DNA from: Ciona savignyi
Lineage: Eukaryota; Chordata; Ascidiacea; Phlebobranchia; Cionidae
Assembly: GCA_000149265.1 (NCBI GenBank)
Contig: CH002977.1
Span: 186,876 to 250,875, forward strand
DNA: 64,000 nt
Direction: 5' to 3'
The notes under the pieces were generated by a model that was not told the DNA's origin, ran no database searches, and saw nothing but the letters and a program-made list of their open reading frames with translations. The position numbers were made by a program, and so were the translations under genes. Of the stretch, positions 13,501 to 25,799 are shown piece by piece; the stretch's first letter is position 1, and each line of letters starts with the position of its first letter.

Positions 13501-16500
13501 ATCAAGGCGGGTGTCCTAGATTACTTTTGTCAAAGTTATTTCTTTTAGCATCGATTTGTAAAGTGATTTGTGCAAATCAATGCTATATGCAAGTGAAAAG
13601 TGTGCCAATGTTACAAAGTTGTTATTAAAACTTTGTTTATTTGTTAACCATGAACATTTTATTTTTGAAATGGAGAGAATATTTTTTGCAAAGTCATTTT
13701 TTATAGAGAGATGAACTTTGTACATACGTGATACAACATTCCTGAACTTTATACTTAAATCTGTTTATAACTATACTTTGTGTTTAAATTCTATTTTATT
13801 GCAATAAACTATTTTGGTTCATGTTTTAACACAAATGGAAATAATCAATTGTATATTTCTACTTGCATGTGCTAAAATTTTAATATGTATTTCACATATT
13901 TCAAAATCACAGGAAAATGACAATTTACAAATCAAGATTCTACCAGAGCCTTAACCATTGTATAACTAGGTCTTGTATGTGTTTGGTTGTTCGTTGTATT
14001 TCGCATATAATTTCTTTGCATGTATATTTGGAATCAGTTTAGTTTTCTGGTGGATGCGCTACCAAATGTTTGGTAAAGCCTTTTTGTTTTATACCCATGG
14101 GTTTAAAAGGTTTTCTTGGTATTGATTTTATCTTGTAATTTGTTAAGAGTGCAGTGTATCTTTGCTGCATAAAAGTTATTTGGTTGCAGTGTTTTTGTGA
14201 AATTTGTGATGCCTATTCATTTATTTAGGCCATTACATTTATATTATACAAATGTGTAAATGAGTAAGTGTGATATGCCTTTTTCCTGACTTATTTTAGC
14301 TCCATATTTATTCCTCTTTAAAGTGCCTTAATGCCTTTGCACATACAACAATTAGAAATGACCAGCCAGCTTGACTGTGCTTGTACTACTTTACATCTTC
14401 TTTTTGTTCAAGGAACACCATATAGACCAGTTTCAGTTAAACGAAATAATCTTTGGTTCAGCATAGGACAGATGTTGTTTTATTCCATTAAAGATTTTCA
14501 ATCTGAAAGTGTTCTGGTAACCAGCTTAACCTGACTGTATGTCAGTTGTGTTGAACAACTTGTCATAAAAACATTCATATCATCTTCCAACACCACCTTT
14601 TAAACCAGGCCTCCAGGTTCTGCTGGTGTCTCCTTCTTAGAAACTTCAATGAAAGAGGGATTTGGACTCAAGTACATACACAAGTTTATCAATATGCCAT
14701 TCCTACTGCTGCAGGTAAATAGTTGACAGTGGTCTCATATATCAACCTTTCTGTTTATTTTTTCTTCATTTAGTTATTTCAACTATTATAGTCTTTTATC
14801 TTACGGATGTGGTGTGTAATAATGAATTACATTCAGCAAATAAGGCTATTCTTTAAAATTCTGCATTCCTAATATAACATTTTTAAACCAATTTCTTCAT
14901 TTCTTGTGATTGCACTTATTTCAAATACAATGATCCTAACTAATATGTTTGCTCTCAAGAGGGAAAGCTTATTGAAGCAGCTCGAAACGAACCACCTGGA
15001 TATGGAGAGTTGTTTGGAAGAACTGCAGTACACAGCTGCGTCTGACGAGCATAGTTATGAAGCGTGAGTTGAATGGCCTCCTGTATATACCCAGTTAGTT
15101 ATTATAAGCAGTGTTGCAATGACCTGATTTATATTGACTTAACTCGTTTAGCATTTTTTTTTCATTTAGCCGTTTTTACAAAGCCTTGACCTGACTGAAT
15201 TAACTGCAAGTAAAAAGAGTAGACAATTTTTTTAGCTTTTAGTAATAAACAAAACTGAAATGCAGATTTTTCACTATCATACAGATTCAAGGAAAGACCT
15301 AAAAACCCGCCCAAATCTACCAGCACCCCTGTTCAGTCCAAACCAGATATTGTTAACGCCAAACCACCCACTCCAAACACAACACCATCTACAAATGATT
15401 GTAAGAAACCACCGACAACACTAAACATACCACAAACTCAAGTAAGTAATTTTGCTTTGTGTTAATTGACGAATTTGTTTTACAAATTTATTCATAGATT
15501 CATCATAAATTTATTCGAATAGATATCTTATTTTTAGATAAATTAAAATTTTTGTTTATTTTTTAAATTAACGGCAAACACTTCAAATGTTTGGGTGTCG
15601 AACTCATTTATCCATGCTGGATCCAGTTGTGCATGCTGTAGCGTTTAATACAATCCATCTTTAACCACAAGTCAAGTTGCATCAATATTTTTATAATAAT
15701 AATAATTTATTGATTGGGAAGCAAACAAATATGTCACGCCTGTTACTAATTATACTATACATATATATGTATTTATACTAGTTATATTTATTTACCGTAT
15801 TTATATTTTAATACCATTAATTGGTTTTAAAAAGTATTAAAAAGGAATTTAATTAAATTGCCTTTGCTTACTTTGATGTGGCAAGGCCCTTTATAATCCT
15901 AAGTGTATCACTGTATCTGTATAGATTTTCTCACCACACACAAATATGTACCAAAGCAACCTTTTTTTTAGCAAGCGCAAGATTCTGAACCCATTTCACC
16001 CAGCGGGGGACTATTTTCCCCATCAGAAATGAGCGAAGTGCCATCCCAACCTACGGAAACCACTCAACCTGAGAAGCGGGGCTTTATGTCGAGATTATTT
16101 AGAGGTGAATGCTGTTCAAATTGACTTTCTTTGTGCATGTGCTGAGGTTGGAGATTTTTATAGTAGTTAAGAACTTTTTCACAACACTAGGTGTTGCACA
16201 TAACCTTATGAAGGACAGAACAGAACCTTATCTTACTTTGTGAAGGGTATTGATTATAAAAAATCTTTTTGTGGCCGAATGGTTAATGCGACGATACAAA
16301 AAACGAATTATATACAAAAACCGTATTAGCAATGATAAAAAAAATTGTACAAAAATGCTGATTATTTATTTACACATTGTGATATGTGACAGGTTCTTCA
16401 AATACAGCCACTAAATCTGACCCTGTAAAAAGTGATCCCCCACCTGTGACACCCCCTGTTTCCAAACCACCCCCTGTAAAAAGCATTGAGGAATTTGTTC

Positions 16501-19440
16501 CCCACGATGAGGCGGTCGATGACTTTCTCAACTCCATTTCTAATCCAGCTGACAAAATACGGTTTGTCTCGTTGATTTTTAAACTCATGTTTGCTTATTT
16601 TGTATTAAACTCCACAATTTCACCACAAGCAAAAAACACAAGGGAAAAAACAAAAACAGACTCCAATTTACAGTTTGCATTTTTTATGCTAATAAAATAA
16701 AGTCAAAGTTCAATTAAAGTTAGTATAAAAAATCGAATACATTATAGACATCAAGACAGTGATGAGTCAAGTTCCGACGATGACGGAGGAAATCCAATGG
16801 TGGCAGGATTCCAAGAGGAACTAGATTCAGACGATCAAATGCCAGATGCAGGTACAATGTTTAGGTTGTTATTTTTTTAGAAGAATGTATAGTTTCGGTT
16901 CAGTATTTCTTTGCTACTTACTTATTTTTTAACTCCACTCCTGTTATAGGGAAGTTATAATGGCAGATAACATTATGGTCTTTCAAATTAAGTGCTGCTG
17001 TATTTGCACTGTTGTTTTTTAATTGCATTTTTTAGCTTCTACTTATTATATTGGTAATTTGTATAAAAATATATTCCTAACTACTGAACGCAACAGCATA
17101 ATTGTTATTCATTACTTTTGTTATTACTTCTAAGCAGAGTTTTAAATTCCACTATCACACTGATAACGACAGTTGAGACAGGCAGATCGCCTGTTAATTA
17201 GTAATAACAATAACACAGCGTAATATAATTAGGCTTGTTTTATTTTTTAATAAGCATAATACCAAATTAAATTCTTTAATAATCGTAATACCAATTAAAA
17301 TGTTTAAGATCCACTGTAGTGCAAATTGCAAACACAATTCCTGTTCTTCGTGCAATAAATAAAACATGACCACAGTCAATAACTTTTAGAACAATAAATG
17401 GAATTTAACAAAGAAAAATCCCACAACAGAAGGTTGCCCTTTTTAAACACTTATCTTCTCATGTACTTGGCACAGATAATTGTCTATTTTTATAATCTTA
17501 GGATGGAAATAGACTGGTTATGCTTTATCCCCATAAAACGCAAAGGGTGTAATCACATGATTATTTCACAAATGCATGGATGGTGGAGCATTGTTACATG
17601 AGTTAGATTACCTCGCGACTACCATGATGTTATCGGAGCTAGTGTAGTGTGTATAATTAAGACTGGTTTAGGCGTCATCCGCTAAGTGCATTTCCTAACG
17701 ACATAACCTAACAGATAGCGACCGGTTTTGATCCTGCAATCTTTTGGCTAAAACTTAAGGCAGTAACCCACATAGCTAAGCTTTTGCAAGTTGCCATAGC
17801 TAAGTAGCAATACAAGGTTAAAAAAAATCACATTTAATTTTAACAAATGAGAATCAAATAAACAATTTACCTGTAATTAGTGTCTGCAAGAAATCAATAT
17901 AAATCTCCCTACACACCGTGTCTATCTGATCAACCGTACATTTTATGTCGCCCTAATTATAAAAACATGGTTCTATTCCAGCAGGTTCACACAAAGTGTA
18001 CACTTACTCCGACAGCGATGAAGATTACACTGCATCCACTCAAGCGAAGCGAGTTACACAACCAAAAAAACAGTCGAGTCGAGGAAAACCTGCGTCAAGA
18101 CTCTCTCCAGCACAGGACCGAAGAAACGATTCCAACCTCCAAGGATTTATGATCGAAAGCGATACTTCGGATGAAAATGACGCTCAACCACCATCCATAC
18201 TTCCTGACGCAGAAAGCCTAAGTGAAAATGACTTAGCTGAAGCCGAAAGCCCCAAATCAAAACCTTCCAACCACATAGAACAAAACACTGCCACACAGCT
18301 TTATAAAAGCGATTCAAATCAATATTTAAGAAATGAAAGAAACAAAAAGACAGAAGAAAATGACAGTGATAGTAGTGATAACGCAGAAGACAATGTAATG
18401 GTAAGTTCTGTCTTAATTTCATTGGACAGCCCGGATAATCCACTGTCGAATTAAAATATATTTTTGTGGTATTTGTCTTACTACTTGTGTAATTGTTGAC
18501 ATTCAGTTTGAATCAAATGGAAAGAGGCTGCCAACATTAAGCGTTTTGCGGAAAAAAACACAGCTACTTATATGCAAGAATGAAGATCAATTCTTATACC
18601 TGTCCGGATATGAACCTAATTAACATCTTTTATCCATAAATTGCGGGTGAAAATCGAAAACATGTCGAAAATCCTATTCAAAATATGTATTTAATATGGT
18701 ATTGCAACATCCATCAACACTTTATTAAGCCGCAAACTTGCAGGTGTCAAATGTGATTGAGGATATATCGTCAAGCGAGGAACAAATTCCCTCACCAGTT
18801 AATCAAGTCACCGAAGAGCTGGAAAATAGATTACAACTGCAATCGAGTGATTTTGATTTTCTTGAACAAATAACAAGCAAACCTGCACAAGGTAAAGTTT
18901 TTGATTTGCTTAATTCTCAAACCAAACGATTTTTTACAAAATTGTTCCCACAATCAAGATGCTTTGGCATATTCATGCAATGGCACATTTTTTTGGTAAT
19001 TTGTTTTGTAGTAACACTGACACTTGTAGTAAAACTGACTTTTATGGTAAAATGTTTTGACGTATTGTAATATATAATCTTTAGGGTAGATGTTAAACGT
19101 TGTCAGCACGGAATGGTTTAATTTAATATGTTTTGACTACAATTTAAATAGAACCAGGGACTTATGTGGATCTACATTGTAGTGAAAGAAATTAATTCCT
19201 GTTTCAGTTGATACCAAACAATCCTCAAAATCTGAGGATCGTCCTCGAAAAAAGAAGAGCAAAACGCCGACTGATGAAACTGAAGAAGGAAGAAGACACA
19301 AGCATAAAAAGAAGAAGAAATCCAAATCCAAGGAAGAGCCAATAAACGGAGAAGAGAAAACGGGCAAAAAAAAGAAAAGGAGAACAAAAACAACAGATGA
19401 CAATGATCTTGAGTCTTTTCTTGGTGGAGGAGAGTCATGA
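7508..19440 (+). CDS. RABL6: RABL6, Rab-like GTPase protein 6
   Basis: Complete 14-exon gene of 723 aa (human RABL6 is about 730): 7508-7640, 8751-8885, 8953-9000, 10526-10701, 12910-13016, 14609-14714, 14960-15063, 15285-15441, 15972-16104, 16393-16561, 16748-16851, 17982-18400, 18744-18891, 19208-19440. All phases agree. RABL6 is an atypical Rab-like GTPase linked in mammals to growth control and binding of ARF tumour suppressor. The N-terminal GTPase-like domain has a P-loop GDRNTGKT (residues 51-58), [12 protein letters not shown], and LGNHRD (175-179 plus) where classic Ras proteins have NKxD. The middle and C-terminal parts are low-complexity. They carry RABL6 landmarks: [32 protein letters not shown], a Lys-rich stretch, and the terminal [10 protein letters not shown] poly(A) signal (aataaa) is at 19832. 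I am very sure of identity; the start follows the family's N-terminus. Confidence 0.96.
7703..7853. mobile_element. Foldback MITE-like repeat in RABL6 intron 1
   Basis: The segment (ggggttaaac, gtgcttggggcagggttaga, taatgttgcccc) shares its order of words with the better inverted-repeat element at 57533-57735. It is diverged and its borders are approximate. Confidence 0.45.
9261..9946. mobile_element. Non-autonomous hAT-type element in RABL6 intron 3
   Basis: A 686-bp element starting taggggtgtg and ending cgcagcccta, with terminal inverted repeats of the hAT type. It is flanked on both sides by the perfect 8-bp target-site duplication agggagat (9253-9260 and 9947-9954). Its ends are rich in ggttaaccg motifs in both orientations (about 9285-9345 and 9874-9935). 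The interior holds a block of gtaattacg words (9455-9565). There is no transposase frame. Confidence 0.88.
11666..12613. mobile_element. Non-autonomous hAT-type element in RABL6 intron 4
   Basis: A 948-bp element with matching terminal inverted repeats starting tagggatgcacaaactagaa, about 24 bp and nearly perfect at both ends. It is flanked by the perfect 8-bp target-site duplication ccagtatt (11658-11665 and 12614-12621). Subterminal gattcgaat/ggattcgaa motifs recur at each end. A second ggttaacggttaac motif near 12140 suggests an older nested or related element. There is no transposase coding frame. Confidence 0.92.
16265..16335 (+). repeat. Fragment of tRNA-like repeat (family of 48864-49415)
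   Basis: Contains tgtggccgaatggttaatgc followed by atacaaaaaccg, as in the four clustered copies further right. It lacks the B-box end. It lies in RABL6 intron 9. Confidence 0.65.
17655..17785 (-). repeat. Diverged SINE fragment in RABL6 intron 11
   Basis: Minus-orientation 5' half of the tRNA-related SINE: gctaagtgcatttcctaacg, gatagcgaccggttttgatc and cttttggctaaaacttaagg match the reverse complement of the family head. Confidence 0.6.
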
Positions 19441-20718
19441 AAATATTTCAAGAATCCAGGTTCTAAAAAATTTGAATCTTCCACTCTGGATTTTATCATG
19501 GTGCTCTTGCTTTTTTATACATTATGCAAAGAGTGAAACTGTATGTACAAGATTATTTGGGAACTATGTATGTACAACAGTAAAATAATTTGGACATTGC
19601 TTCTCAGCTACAGTCAGGGAAAACTAAACTTTATTTGTAGCCTCCCACTATAGATTGTACTTACTGAGAGTCCCAATTTGTTTTGCTTACATTTTTGTTA
19701 ACACTTCCAAACAAAAGCTGCATAATTATGCTTTTTCTCACCAATTTAGTAGTTAAGTTTGTACATTGATTTCAAAGCATCTGTTAAAGATTTACCATGG
19801 TGTGTACAGAAAGTTAATTATGCAAATGTGCAATAAAATCCCATGTATGTTAACTGCTTTTAAACATTGACTATTACTCGTTTGTGTTTGTGTAGAGTTA
19901 ATAAAAAGTTCCAAAAAGTTGATTATTTTTAGAAAGTTGATTATTTTTAGGTTCATTTCTTTATTCAATTTAAGTGGGAAACTGTACTGTGCAGTACGTA
20001 ACAGTTTGTATCCTTAAGAACCAGTGGTTCTTAATTTTTTGTAATAATGTGCAGAACACTTACACAAAAAAATAAAATTAGCGTTATATAAATTTACTCT
20101 GCAAATGTTATTGCAATGGCTGTGCCTATATTGAGTAACAAATAATATTGAAACGAGGTTCCAACTTGGTAGTCAATATCTCTTTTTTGTCTTACACATA
20201 TATAAAACCTTAATCTTATACAATTATAACATGACAATCACACTTCTGATTATCATATCATTTATCTAATGGAAGACCCACATATTCTGCTTATTGATTT
20301 GGTTGTTAAAGTTTACAGACTTTATTTCTTATATTATCTCTATATCGATAATCCATAGAATCAAAATCATATTAGTAAGTATGTTTAGGGACATAAGTTA
20401 ATTTAGGTTAGTTCAACTTAATGTCTGACAAAAATATGCCCAACAAAACTGGGCCTATACCTTCAAAGAAATCTAAAACTACAAAAAGAGGCTTACATTA
20501 TATGCTAATATATACATTTATTGGCCTTCATCAGATTAATATTTTAAAAACCCAGGATTGACAACAATAAAAATAATCAAACAGCATTTTTGTTTTAAAA
20601 TACTTGGACTTTTTGAAATGCGGATGCTTCGTGAAAACAGTAGTTTAAACTAGAGTTATTTTATCACTTCCACTGGACAAAATCATTTGCTATTCAGTGC
20701 TACATGTTTATTGTCTCA
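19441..20718. other. Convergent intergenic region, RABL6 and ERH 3' sides
   Basis: Holds the 3' untranslated region of RABL6 with poly(A) signals at 19832 and about 19900. No coding exon was seen. Confidence 0.7.
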
Positions 20719-21160
20719 TTATTTGCCGGCTTGCTTTCGAAGAAGTATGTAGATTTTTTCCTTGATCCAATCTTTATTGTATGGTGAGTAGGTAAGCGTG
20801 TTCTTCTGGTAGCACAAACAGCACAGATCGGCCAATTCGTCGATGAAATCAAACAACTGGCTGATGTCGTATGTAATAGATGGAGAGTTGGGGTTCATGC
20901 GTTTTAAGTGTTCCTCGTAAATCTTGCAAACTCCTGCAAGCACAGTTAAAGTTTGAGGTCAAGTGCTGAAAACATATGCGCAATCTTAAAGATATTACTG
21001 GGTGAGAATTTACTTGAAAAAAAGTTCGTACACCAACATCCCTGGAGTTTATCAGACCTATATATCTGTTGTAAAAAGTAACATACTGTACCTTCCATAC
21101 ACTCATTGACCGATTCGTAATCTGAATACGTTCGTCCTTCTGGCTTCTTGGTAGGCTGGA
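20719..21160 (-). CDS. ERH: ERH, enhancer of rudimentary homologue (5' end in assembly gap)
   Basis: Two exons on the minus strand: 21160-21092 (cut by the N run at 21161) and 20933-20719, stop included. Together they encode all but the first roughly eight residues of ERH, a ~104-aa, extremely conserved protein. ERH acts as a small dimeric partner in RNA processing, mRNA export and microprocessor function. Visible hallmarks are [11 protein letters not shown], then SVNECMEG across the splice, [20 protein letters not shown], and the ending [15 protein letters not shown] poly(A) signal (aataaa on the minus strand, 20712-20707) begins seven bases after the stop. The initiating exon or codons should lie in the 21161-21260 gap. 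Confidence 0.95.
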
Positions 21161-21260
21161 NNNNNNNNNNNNNNNNNNNNNNNNNNNNNNNNNNNNNNNN
21201 NNNNNNNNNNNNNNNNNNNNNNNNNNNNNNNNNNNNNNNNNNNNNNNNNNNNNNNNNNNN
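21161..21260. other. Assembly gap (100 N)
   Basis: Run of N. It hides the 5' coding end of ERH. Confidence 1.
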
Positions 21261-21733
21261 AAGCTAAAATTTTCTGATTAGAAATGTGAAAAAAGTTTTT
21301 AGGGAATAGACAGAACCAAATATATATTGCACATAAGGTAACTTGTATCTAAATATACCGTAGGGTACTTGTCAATAAAAAATAGGAAAATCATTGCAGT
21401 TGTTTTCCATCCGGATATAATCCAACCCGCAAACAAAAGAACAGTGAAATGATAAAAAGTATAATACATAACAAAATAAAATAAGTTCATGGACTAATAA
21501 ATGCAGATAAGAGTTATGATTTACTGGTACCAGTGTACAAGTTTAACACATGCACCAGTACAACCTCTTGAATTGTCGACTTTGACAAAACAGGACACAT
21601 TCTATGCAATACTAGTACGATAAGACTATACCATAACTTGTAAAATTGATTTTTTTGCTAATATATATTACCGATACCGGTACTCATTTCCTCATTCCCA
21701 CAAATATCTTGTACGAAAAAATAGTCCCATTTA

Positions 21734-22613
21734 TCAACTGGATTGGATGTCAGCAAAGTATCTATGCTTTAAAGCATTAACTGCAGTCAGTCTCTCATTT
21801 GGATTTGCCACAATTAAACCCTTAAGTAGATCGTGGCCACTACTTGGCAGTCTTGGGGTAATTGCCGACCAGTGTGTGTTTGCAGGGTATAGGGGGAATA
21901 TTTTGTACTCTGGGAGTTTGGACACCCCGGACCAGGTTTGTTCAGTTGGTGTCCCAAGCACTTTAAAAATCCTCTTCAACTGGTCTTCTACATCATTGCC
22001 TGGAAAAAGGGGAATTCCGGCGTTCGAGATTTCTGCGAATATACAACCTGCACTCCATGTGTCTATAGTTGTGGAGTAGAGTTTTGCACCGAACAAAACA
22101 TCAGGTGGTCTGTACCACAACGTGACCACCTCAGCTGAGTAGCAACGAACAGGAATCCCAAATGAGCGAGCAAGTCCAAAATCCGCTAATTTAAGTTCTC
22201 CATTTTTGTTTATCAAGAGATTCTGAAGGCTTTAAATCTCGGTGAAGTATATTCTGCTGGTGGCAAAATGCTAGACCTTTAAGAAGTTGATACATGAATG
22301 ATTGAACTGTTGCTCTGTCAATTTCGCCACCGCAAGAGTCAAAATACTTCTTTAAATCTTGCTCACAGTATTCAAAAACCAAAGTCATTTTACGCTCACT
22401 GTGTAGCACATCATGCAATCTCACAACGTTTCGATGTTTGAGTTCTTTTAAAATGCAAATTTCACGAAGTGCTGAACTTGGCACGCCTTCGTCATCTTCG
22501 TCCAGTTGGACACGTTTCAACGCGACAACTTCACCACTCTCTCGGTTTTTTGCTTTAAACACAGTTCCGTAAGTTCCTTCTCCAATTTTCTCAATTTTTT
22601 CATACTTATGCAT
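21734..22613 (-). CDS. CDK5: CDK5, cyclin-dependent kinase 5 (intronless, one frameshift)
   Basis: A single block from ATG (22613) to stop (21734) encodes a 292-residue kinase, the length of human CDK5, except for one extra base. CDK5 is a proline-directed Ser/Thr kinase activated by p35/p39, best known in neurons. Visible features: Gly loop [11 protein letters not shown]-binding Lys in VALKRV, the CDK5-type helix PSSALRE, catalytic HRDLKP, DFG in [10 protein letters not shown], and [17 protein letters not shown] in the activation segment. At about 22220-22230 one surplus T after the HRDLKP codons shifts the frame; read literally the protein ends after about 140 residues. Both halves are otherwise clean and strongly conserved. 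That favours a sequencing error or very recent lesion over an old pseudogene. The lack of any intron is unusual, as vertebrate CDK5 is multi-exonic, and suggests origin by retroposition. Confidence 0.93.
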
Positions 22614-23294
22614 TTTATCAGTGCTATGTTTAAGATCAAATAGGCTAAATCAAATATATTACTAAAGTGTTTAAACAAGTAAACTTTAAAAAAATGATTT
22701 CTGCCTTCACAAAAAGAGTTGAAACTGATAAGCAATAATTACTTGCTAGCACAAATAACAAGTTTAGGCTTTTGATGTCTTCTTGGTGATTAAGCCTTCC
22801 CACTGTATTATTTTATTTATTTATTACCGCCTTATTGGAATCTTCGAGTTACCGCTAGTATAAGATTCAGTATATAAAAAAACGCTACAAATTCATCCAC
22901 TAATTGCACCTTTCGCTTGCAATTAAAAGACAAAATACCAAGCCGCGTTTCAAAAAAGAAAAAAATATTCGTTACGTATGACCGATTTGCCAGACGAGAG
23001 TGTATTTAAAAGTGACACCAAATACACGCCATTAATTAATTAAAGCAACAAAACAGACTTCGTAACACATCTTAAAATTGAATAAAATACTATTGGACCT
23101 ACTCAATGCTTCTAGTTAATAGTGATTAAATCGTAGACTCACTAGCACTAGACCTTATAGCAAATTGACATTGCCAGTGGCGTAACCATACATGAAGTTC
23201 CCGATTTCCAACTAACGGTACACATTGCCACCAGTAGACAGAACCCCCTAATGGTTGCACCGGAGATATAAAAAAATGAATAAACTAATTGATG

Positions 23295-23569
23295 TCCCGC
23301 CCGTTGGTCTAACGGTTAAGTGCGAAACTGGTCGCTACCTAGTCGGTTGTGTCCTTTGGCAAGGCACTTTACGAACATTGCCTGAAACCAGCGGATTAGT
23401 GGGTTCTACCAAATTGAAGAAACGTGTCTATCATATATACAACACACTGCAATAGCTCCGGTAACCCGACGATGGGCGCGAGGTGATCTGACGGTTGCCC
23501 GTGTGTTGACGAGTTAACCCCCTTGGTTTTTTCATTCACGGGGATAAAAATGAATATCCTATCCTATTC
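23295..23569 (+). repeat. tRNA-related SINE with TATCC tail, anticodon arm deleted
   Basis: A good copy of the same family as 40543-40834. It starts with a tRNA-like A-box region (ttggtctaacggttaag), passes through cagcggattagtgggttcta, and ends gaatatcctatcctat. About 30 bases present in the other copy are missing between two tgcg words, as expected from a deletion at a short direct repeat. Confidence 0.9.
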
Positions 23570-23639
23570 TTTGTCCCATATTACTTATCAATTAATGTTA
23601 CATTAAAATCACTCAATCGTGCGTATACACTGGGAAGTA

Positions 23640-24260
23640 ATTCTGTGTCCCATTGGAAAAATGTTTATGGGTCCTATTGGAAAATATTGTCTGTGTCCGT
23701 TTTTTTTGTCACACTACAATTGACAAAGTTTTAATGCGATTCCATTACCCCCTTCTGGTAGATATCGGAGCCGCAAGCCATGCCTGTCAAGCGTTTGACG
23801 AAAAAAACGAAAAAAAACGGACAAAATCAATATTAGTCCCATTTTTTCAAATAGGATCCGTAATTAAATTTTTGTTAGACAACATGGTTTAAATACACAA
23901 AACCCAAAATGCTGGGTGATAAATTTAGGGGAATTCTCCTGGGACGATAAAACTCAAAACGGTATTTGTTTCCTGAAAAATTAGATTTTTGGGTATAGCG
24001 CTGGAAAGGCTTCTTAAATTTTAATCAGATTTTGTAATGTGTTGGACTGTTAGCCATTTCTGTTCTAATTAAATGACAGAACAATTTACTTGAGTTAAAT
24101 TTCTTAAAAACGCCCCAAAATCTCCAACAAGGAGTCCTCAAATCGGATTAAAACTGTATGAATTGTTGCATAACATGACCCAGATATGTAAAAACAGAAA
24201 TTTATGTACTAAACCCAGTGGAATTGCCAGAATCCATGAACAACTCAATCGGGTTGTTTT
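23640..24260. repeat. Diverged dispersed repeat, copy 1
   Basis: Shares collinear words with 51860-52400. Examples are aatgcgattccattaccccc against ttgcgatttcattaaccttt, followed by gtagatatcggag against gttgatgtcgggg, and ccatgcctgtca against ccatgtctgtca. Function and class are unknown. Confidence 0.55.
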
Positions 24261-25429
24261 GGGAATTTAGCTTAATTTTAATACAGCGCTTGACAAGAGG
24301 CTTAAATTTAAAACATTTGTCGTAAAATGTTCGTAAATATAACACGATTATTATTTTTTTAACTACACATCTAAAAAAAATTAATAACTATGGGACCCAT
24401 GCGTTTATGCTAACAGAAACAAAACTATGGCAGTCCGGTTAAAACTTTCTGGAATGTTAAATAACATGGACCTGACGTGCACATGTCTGACAATAACATG
24501 TAATGAACATTAAAAACAAGGTCGGATTGTTACCTGAAGGACGCATGCGTTTATGCTTGCAGAAACAGACTACATACGCGGTGTATAAAAATACAAACTG
24601 TGGTTTCCTGCTCGCATGAATATATATATAATGTGTTTTACAAATACTTAAACACGTGGTTAACACTCTTAATATTATAAATGAGGCTATAAGACGTAAC
24701 AATGCCGGTTGATATCGTTGTTGCGCGACAGATCCTTTACCACCGTCAATCTATAACAACAGCTGAAAAAAAGAGAAGGGATTTAGGACACTTTCTTGCA
24801 TTATGTGTTTCTGTACAAAAGATCTTTAGTACGAATGTTTGTTTTTTTTTTAAAAAGGCGCTCGTTTAGATAGAATCGATCAAATTGTGCATGTGCCACA
24901 TTGCGTGTTTTGATGGGCAGATATCCTGAGTGCCGGAAATGATTCTGCCGGTTTATATATAAAGCAATTCATGTGTACACACAATGATGGAAACTCACAC
25001 TGCTAAAACGTTCTACACGTGATTTAAACGTTGTAAAATTCTACAATAAATTAAACGACTGCCCAACTTCTGGTTTTCAGACTTTAATGGTAAATACTTC
25101 TTCCATCGCAACAAAACGTTTTGGTAGATTACAACCCCCGAAGCTAAATACTAATTTTAGTTTAGAACATCTTTTTACAACGAGAGATGCCATTTCAACA
25201 TTTGGCATGCATAAGCAAATTCAATATTCGTCATAGAAATTACGAGTTCCCTTCGATTTCGAAGGAAACACAAGGTTGTCTTTGTTTTGTCTCATAGAGA
25301 GGATAGTCACGTACACGTCTATTGCTTGTATGTTATCAGAGCACGAATTCGTTATCAAGATGTTAGACCTGTGTTGCAGAGATTTCAGAAAGACAAAATG
25401 GAAACGATAACAGCCAGTTTGCCCTAGAC

Positions 25430-25799
25430 CAGAGGTTCTCAAACTGTGCGTCGTTTAAAATCTTGTAGGGCGTCGCACGGCCATTGCGTTCGAAACTACA
25501 CTCATTATAAGCAAATATTCATTACGAATAGACGTTGAAAAAGTAATAAGGGTCGCAGTTTTAAATATTCTTCCAAGGTTCCACGATCTTTGTAAAAATA
25601 AACAAGCCCACACGTCACATTATATTTGAATTATGTTACATAACGGCCGGGGACGTGGCTATTGTTCTTTTATTGTATTTCATTTCTTTATTATACCACT
25701 AAATATAACTTTGGTAGCAATAGTTTAGTGACTGGTGCGTCGCAAGCTCAGCAAACTTTTGAAAAGGCGTCGCAACCAAAAAAAGTTTGAGAACAACTG
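25430..25799. mobile_element. hAT-type MITE in copy A
   Basis: A 370-bp element with terminal inverted repeats cagaggttctcaaact and agtttgagaacaactg. The flanking 8-bp duplication is imperfect (ccctagac at 25422-25429, ctttagac at 25800-25807; 6 of 8 match). Confidence 0.85.

Larger units (their letters stand above)
22614..24779. other. Intergenic region upstream of CDK5
   Basis: No coding exon is supported. Contains the SINE at 23295-23569 and a diverged repeat (about 23640-24260) that recurs at about 51860-52400. Confidence 0.65.
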
